The notes beneath the pieces were generated by a model that saw only the letters and a list, made by a program, of their open reading frames with translations, was not told the DNA's origin and did no database searches. The position numbers and the translations under genes were made by a program. From contig JABUFC010000009.1 of the NCBI GenBank assembly GCA_013314715.1, positions 1 through 47,500 on the forward strand: a stretch of 47,500 nucleotides of DNA, in the 5' to 3' direction. Below, in pieces: positions 43,657 to 47,500 of this stretch. Numbering within the stretch: the first letter of the stretch is position 1; each line of letters opens with the position of its first letter. The stretch comes from Bacteroidales bacterium. GTDB taxonomy: Bacteria > Bacteroidota > Bacteroidia > Bacteroidales > GWA2-32-17.

Positions 43657-44556
43657 TTGAAAGTAAGTCATTTAATATTAATGTTTCTAATTTTTTGTGC
43701 CTTTTTAATGAATGCACAAGACTCACTAGTATTGCCATTGTCGGTAGATACTTTTTCGGCCGGACCTATTAATGATGAAGAATATGAAGAAGAAGACATT
43801 TTTAACGCTAATATAAATGTATATTACCAACCCCATACAATAGACCATTATTTTGACGTACCCGCATACAACCAATATTTCTTTTGGGATACGATTAACA
43901 TCCATCCCTACAAAAGTAAGATGAACCTATTTGATAATAACAAAACCGTTGAATTAGTAAATAATGAACATTTTTTTACATTTCCAACTACATCGAATAG
44001 AATTACTTCTGAATTTGGTTGGCGTCGCTGGAGATATCATTATGGAATTGACGTTGGACTAAATATAGGTGATACCATTGTTTCTGCTTTTGATGGTATA
44101 GTTCGGATTGCTAAATATAGCAAGTCATATGGCTATACTGTTGTTGTGAGGCATTACAACGGCTTAGAAACACTATATGCACATTTATCGAAGCTTTTAG
44201 TAAGCCCTAATCAAGAAGTTAAATCGGGTGAAATAATTGCACTTGGTGGCAATACCGGACATTCAAGCGGTCCTCACTTACATTTTGAAATACGATATTT
44301 AGGAGGTCCTATTAACCCTAATGAAATCATTAACTTTCAAAATAAATCCTTAAAATACACGTCAATAACCTTAGACCAATGCCTCTTTAATTATCTTACC
44401 GAAATTCATAAAGCACGCTACCATACTGTTCGCAAGGGCGACAACTTAGGAAAAATTGCTCGTAAATATGGCGTTTCAATAACCCGCTTGTGTAAGCTCA
44501 ATAAAATTAGTAGAAAAACCATTTTACGTCCAGGTAGAAAAATTCGATATACATAA
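43657..44556 (+). CDS. M23-family peptidoglycan endopeptidase with LysM domain
   Basis: A 299-residue exported cell-wall enzyme. Zinc ligands are in HYGIDVGL (His and Asp) and HLHFEIR (His), with the catalytic His in YAHLSK. A C-terminal LysM domain (YHTVRKGDNLGKIARKYGV, ending RPGRKIRYT) binds peptidoglycan. Start: the longer GTG frame begins inside the promoter, whereas TTG 43657 gives a clean signal peptide of about 20 residues (basic Lys, then hydrophobic, then LMNAQ). An ATG at 43681 is possible but removes the basic end. I prefer TTG. Function: peptidoglycan remodelling or division. Confidence 0.85.
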   Translation: MKVSHLILMFLIFCAFLMNAQDSLVLPLSVDTFSAGPINDEEYEEEDIFNANINVYYQPHTIDHYFDVPAYNQYFFWDTINIHPYKSKMNLFDNNKTVELVNNEHFFTFPTTSNRITSEFGWRRWRYHYGIDVGLNIGDTIVSAFDGIVRIAKYSKSYGYTVVVRHYNGLETLYAHLSKLLVSPNQEVKSGEIIALGGNTGHSSGPHLHFEIRYLGGPINPNEIINFQNKSLKYTSITLDQCLFNYLTEIHKARYHTVRKGDNLGKIARKYGVSITRLCKLNKISRKTILRPGRKIRYT

Positions 44557-44572
44557 TTTGTTAGTTTTTTTT

Positions 44573-44600
44573 AACGTTATGCTTAATTCAAAATAACGTT
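44573..44600. repeat. Inverted repeat AACGTTAT / ATAACGTT
   Basis: A perfect 8-bp inverted repeat (44573-44580 and 44593-44600) with a 12-nt loop, between two plus-strand genes and upstream of a -7 box. It may be a weak terminator or an operator. Confidence 0.55.
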
Positions 44601-44609
44601 TAATTATTC

Positions 44610-44617
44610 TATTTTTG
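44610..44617 (+). promoter_or_regulatory. -7 element for the coiled-coil protein gene
   Basis: TATTTTTG, an exact TAnnTTTG match 12 bp before ATG 44629, giving a very short leader. No -33 TTTG is visible. Confidence 0.45.
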
Positions 44618-44628
44618 CAAAAAAAAAT

Positions 44629-45534
44629 ATGGAAAACGAAATCAATCATAATCCTAAATCAAAAGCATCGTTATTGATGCTAATCACAATCATTCTTCTA
44701 CTATTATCTAACATTTTCTTTATTTATAAATTCTACACCATGCGCAAAGAAAAGGTCTATGTGCAAGTAGAACTCAAAGACACCGAGAATGAAAAACAAC
44801 AAATTGAAGAACAACTCAAAGATATGCTCAATCAATATAATACACTTAAAACAGATAATTCAAAAATATCAGCAGAACTAGAACAAGAAAAAAATAAAAT
44901 AAAAGAATTATTAGAAGAGATAAAAAACATTAAATCGGCGAATGCATATCAAATAAACCAATATAAAAAAGAATTAGGCACCCTTCGAGAAATTATGCGA
45001 AGTTATATTGTACAAATTGATTCGCTCAATACTCGCAATAAATTATTAACTGAAGAAAATCGAAAAGTTAAAACCGACTACCAAAAAGTAGTAACCGAAA
45101 AAGAAGATTTAACTCTAAAGAAACAAGAACTTGAACAAAAAGTTGATATTGCCAGCACTTTAAGAGCTATCAACATTACTTCAGTAGCCGTTAACGACAA
45201 AGCCAAAGAAGTAAGTAAAGCAAAACGCACCACCAAAATTAGGGTATGTTTCACACTCACCGAAAATGCAATTGTAAAACCTGGTAATCGTTTTGTATAT
45301 ATTAGAATTGCTCGCCCCAATAAAGAAATTCTTCCAAATCCTGATGGAGAATTATTCTCGTTTATGGGAAATACTATACTATACTCTGCCAAACGCGAAA
45401 TTGACTACCAAAACAAAGACATCGACATGTGTATATATTGGACCAATGATGGTAGCCTAACCGAAGGAGTTTACAATGTTGATATTTTTTGCGATGGGAA
45501 GCAAATTGGTAGCGATACCTTTATGCTAAAGTAA
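44629..45534 (+). CDS. Single-pass membrane protein with long coiled coil and beta C-domain
   Basis: I recognise no named family, but the layout is common in Bacteroidota. The 301-residue protein has a cytoplasmic start, one transmembrane helix (residues about 15-36), a coiled coil of about 120 residues rich in E, K, Q and L (40-180), and a C-terminal beta-rich domain (185-301) with FTLTENAIVKPGNRFVYIRI, IYWTNDGSLTEGVYNVDIF, resembling an immunoglobulin-type sandwich. It is probably anchored in the inner membrane with the coiled coil in the periplasm, perhaps spanning toward another envelope protein. It ends 2 bp before the convergent mqnC. Confidence 0.75.
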   Translation: MENEINHNPKSKASLLMLITIILLLLSNIFFIYKFYTMRKEKVYVQVELKDTENEKQQIEEQLKDMLNQYNTLKTDNSKISAELEQEKNKIKELLEEIKNIKSANAYQINQYKKELGTLREIMRSYIVQIDSLNTRNKLLTEENRKVKTDYQKVVTEKEDLTLKKQELEQKVDIASTLRAINITSVAVNDKAKEVSKAKRTTKIRVCFTLTENAIVKPGNRFVYIRIARPNKEILPNPDGELFSFMGNTILYSAKREIDYQNKDIDMCIYWTNDGSLTEGVYNVDIFCDGKQIGSDTFMLK

Positions 45535-45536
45535 TT

Positions 45537-46589
45537 TTAATCAATCTTTTCGAATCGTTGATTTCTACGACGAGGAATAAATCCTGCTTCAGTAATCATT
45601 TGCTTCATTCCATCAATAGCAATGGTTGTATTATGAGCTCCAGCAGCCGAAACCACATTTTCTTCGATCATTATCGAGCCCATGTCGTCGGCACCCGCAT
45701 GCAAACAAACCTGTGCAACATCTTTACCAACTGTTAGCCAAGAAGGTTGAATATGAGGTATATTATCTAAAACAATTCTACTGATAGCTAACATACGAAT
45801 ATATTCGGTTGCTGTTACTTTATTAAGGCGATACTTTTTTTCTAAACGAGTACCATTTAATTGTACAGGCCAAAGCACAAAATTTAAAAATCCGGGAGCA
45901 TCTGGTGGCTTTTGTTCTTGCAATTTACGCAATGCTAAAAGATGCTTAAAACGCTCTGATAGGGTTTCTACATGGCCAAACATCATAGTTGCCGAGGTAA
46001 CAAGCCCAAGACTATGTGCTACTTTCATAACTTGAAGCCACTCATCGGCAGAACACTTCGCTGGCGATACTATTTTTCGTACCCGATTGCTCAATATTTC
46101 AGCTCCGGCACCCGGTAAACTATCGAGTCCGGCATCGATAAGCGCTTTTAATATATATTCAATACTTTTTTTTTCTTGTTTTGCTAAATAAAAAACCTCG
46201 GCCGGTCCTAAAGCATGCAACTTTAATTTTGGGAACTCTTTTTTTAATAAACTGAACAGTTGAAGATAATAGTTTAAATCTAATCGTGGATGTAAGCCCC
46301 CTTGAAGCAAAATCTGTTCACCTCCCATTGCAAAAAGTTCTTCAATTTTTTGTCTATACTCATCCATTGTTGTTATGTATGCATCTTTGCTATGAGAACC
46401 TCTACAAAAATTGCAAAAAGAACATTGAACCGTGCATACATTTGTGATATTTATATTTCTATCAATAAGCCAAGTTACTTCATTAGAAGGGTTTATTTGC
46501 ATTCGTACTTCATGAGCTATTTGCATGATGGAAGACAAATCGTATCTTTCACAAAAATTTAAAATACTTGTAACTGTATCTAATTTCAT
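45537..46589 (-). CDS. mqnC: Cyclic dehypoxanthine futalosine synthase
   Basis: A 350-residue radical SAM enzyme of the futalosine route to menaquinone. Cys52, Cys56 and Cys59 (NVCTVQCSFCNF) form the CxxxCxxC cluster. QGGLHPRLDLNYY, LPGAGAEILSNRVR and HIQPSWLTVG fit MqnC; it closes the dehypoxanthine futalosine ring. MqnA, B, D and E are not in the window. Stop lies 2 bp from the convergent coiled-coil gene. The start is ATG 46589, 22 bp after the DUF2079 stop. Confidence 0.88.
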   Translation of the reverse strand: MKLDTVTSILNFCERYDLSSIMQIAHEVRMQINPSNEVTWLIDRNINITNVCTVQCSFCNFCRGSHSKDAYITTMDEYRQKIEELFAMGGEQILLQGGLHPRLDLNYYLQLFSLLKKEFPKLKLHALGPAEVFYLAKQEKKSIEYILKALIDAGLDSLPGAGAEILSNRVRKIVSPAKCSADEWLQVMKVAHSLGLVTSATMMFGHVETLSERFKHLLALRKLQEQKPPDAPGFLNFVLWPVQLNGTRLEKKYRLNKVTATEYIRMLAISRIVLDNIPHIQPSWLTVGKDVAQVCLHAGADDMGSIMIEENVVSAAGAHNTTIAIDGMKQMITEAGFIPRRRNQRFEKID

Positions 46590-46611
46590 TTATTCTCTTT
46601 ATAATTATTTC

Positions 46612-47500
46612 CTATAAAAATGTATATTTATAATTAACTCTTTTTAAAAGAACAAAATTGGTCGATTCTTTTATTTTAATAAACTCACGACAATTAATTA
46701 ATCCCATTATACATGAATTCAGCTCATCAGAAGAATGAAAAGGATAATAAGATTTCTTATAAACAAAAACATAAGCTGCATCTTTAATATTTGGGAAATG
46801 ATATATTTTATCTCTAAAAGCCAATCGAGGTGCTAAATTGGAAGATACTGATAAAATAGCATTCTGGGGTATTTCGTTTTCAAATTGCTCGTAATCTTTA
46901 AAGTTAATGTCAGATTTATAATGTTTGGAATTGTAAAAAGCAACATTTACTTTATCGTAATACAATGCCCTTGAATTATCGATGCTTGATATTGTTGCTA
47001 ATATAGTAATAAGCGAAAATACAGAAACTAAAAATAATTGCTTGTAGTATGAAAATTTTTGAATAAAATCTATAACTGCTAAAATAATAATTGGCACAAA
47101 TTCTATACTATAATGAGATTTTATTCCCCACATACTTTCAGAATTCGAAAACATTTTTTGTGCAATTAATGGAATAATCATGATTAAATATTTTGGATTG
47201 ATTAAAACTAAAAATCCACCTGACACTAAGAACATATAATAAAACTCAGACTTAATGCCAAAATATTCGGGATTCGTATCAGGAGATTCAAATAATAACG
47301 AAAACACATATTTAGGTTCAGTAAATATATTTGTAATAATTTCGCTAAGCGATGAACCCAAATAAATATATTTATCTGTTTGAATTGTACCTAAACCTTG
47401 ATTCAAATATTTCATTACATAAAATGAAATAACTACAAAATAAATAAAAGAGAAAATAATTAAGGGAACTTCTAGTTTTAATTTTTCACGAATCGTTCTG
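46612..47500 (-). CDS. DUF2079-like membrane protein (5' end outside window)
   Basis: The frame is open to the window edge (28 codons beyond the last ATG, 47415), so the start is outside. The visible 295 residues include several transmembrane segments (VPLIIFSFIYFVVI, FLVSGGFLVL, FVPIIILAVIDFI, LFLVSVFSLITIL) and a hydrophilic C-terminus with IPQNAILSVSSNLAPRLAFRDKIYHFP, a pattern of DUF2079 proteins, multi-pass proteins related to GT-C glycosyltransferases. The substrate is unknown. It is followed by mqnC after 22 bp. Confidence 0.7.
   Translation of the reverse strand, partial: RTIREKLKLEVPLIIFSFIYFVVISFYVMKYLNQGLGTIQTDKYIYLGSSLSEIITNIFTEPKYVFSLLFESPDTNPEYFGIKSEFYYMFLVSGGFLVLINPKYLIMIIPLIAQKMFSNSESMWGIKSHYSIEFVPIIILAVIDFIQKFSYYKQLFLVSVFSLITILATISSIDNSRALYYDKVNVAFYNSKHYKSDINFKDYEQFENEIPQNAILSVSSNLAPRLAFRDKIYHFPNIKDAAYVFVYKKSYYPFHSSDELNSCIMGLINCREFIKIKESTNFVLLKRVNYKYTFL

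Overview
The window looks like chromosomal DNA from an AT-rich member of the Bacteroidota, probably Bacteroidales-like and anaerobic or microaerophilic. The evidence is several type IX secretion (T9SS) C-terminal sorting domains, Bacteroidota-only families (DUF6029, Omp28, DUF4834), promoters of the TTTG-N19/20-TAnnTTTG type, weak Shine-Dalgarno sequences, a C10 (streptopain-like) protease and a rubrerythrin-like protein. I see no rRNA, tRNA, CRISPR array, phage or complete insertion sequence.

Layout. 1-1502: 3' part of a surface protein with about 15 FIG-x-x-AG repeats and an S74-type tail. 1559-8324: a radical SAM protein, a peptide transporter, Nnr (NAD(P)HX repair), PabB and TilS. 8337-12884 (minus): a cell-envelope thiol/disulfide locus with Omp28-like lipoprotein, a DUF6029 gene broken by an in-frame amber codon, a TlpA-like thioredoxin and a T9SS-exported thioredoxin-fold protein. 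12945-14041: a small T9SS cargo protein and an orphan gene. 14050-25178 (minus): a 13-gene operon, the most interesting part of the window. 25503-29182: an FNR-type regulator, a DUF2520 protein, KdsC, a UbiA-family prenyltransferase and Maf. 29241-33663: FkbM methyltransferase, DUF4834, and paired secreted C1 and C10 cysteine proteases. 33664-34278: non-coding interspersed-repeat island. 34279-47500: cation/proton antiporter, peroxiredoxin, TPR-PP2C signalling protein, asparagine synthase, OmpA protein, YifB, M23/LysM peptidase, a coiled-coil protein, MqnC and a truncated DUF2079 membrane protein.

The 14-25 kb operon encodes, in transcription order, Mrp-type subunits E, F, G, a DUF4040 protein, a fused MbhE-like/MrpB protein, MrpC, two MrpD/NuoL-type antiporters fused in one 1044-residue chain, then NuoH-, NuoB-, NuoC- and NuoD-like subunits, a fusion of a dicluster ferredoxin to a GltD/NfnL-type flavoprotein, and a rubrerythrin-like protein. 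This is the architecture of the membrane-bound Mbh/Mbx(MBS) relatives of complex I. The NuoD-like subunit lacks both quinone-site residues and has only one Cys of each [NiFe]-binding pair. The NuoB-like subunit has only three of the four expected cluster cysteines. The complex is therefore probably neither a quinone reductase nor a hydrogenase. I infer an ion-pumping, ferredoxin- and/or NAD(P)H-linked oxidoreductase with a non-hydrogen acceptor. A divergently transcribed FNR-like regulator with all four Fe-S cysteines lies next to it and may couple it to oxygen.
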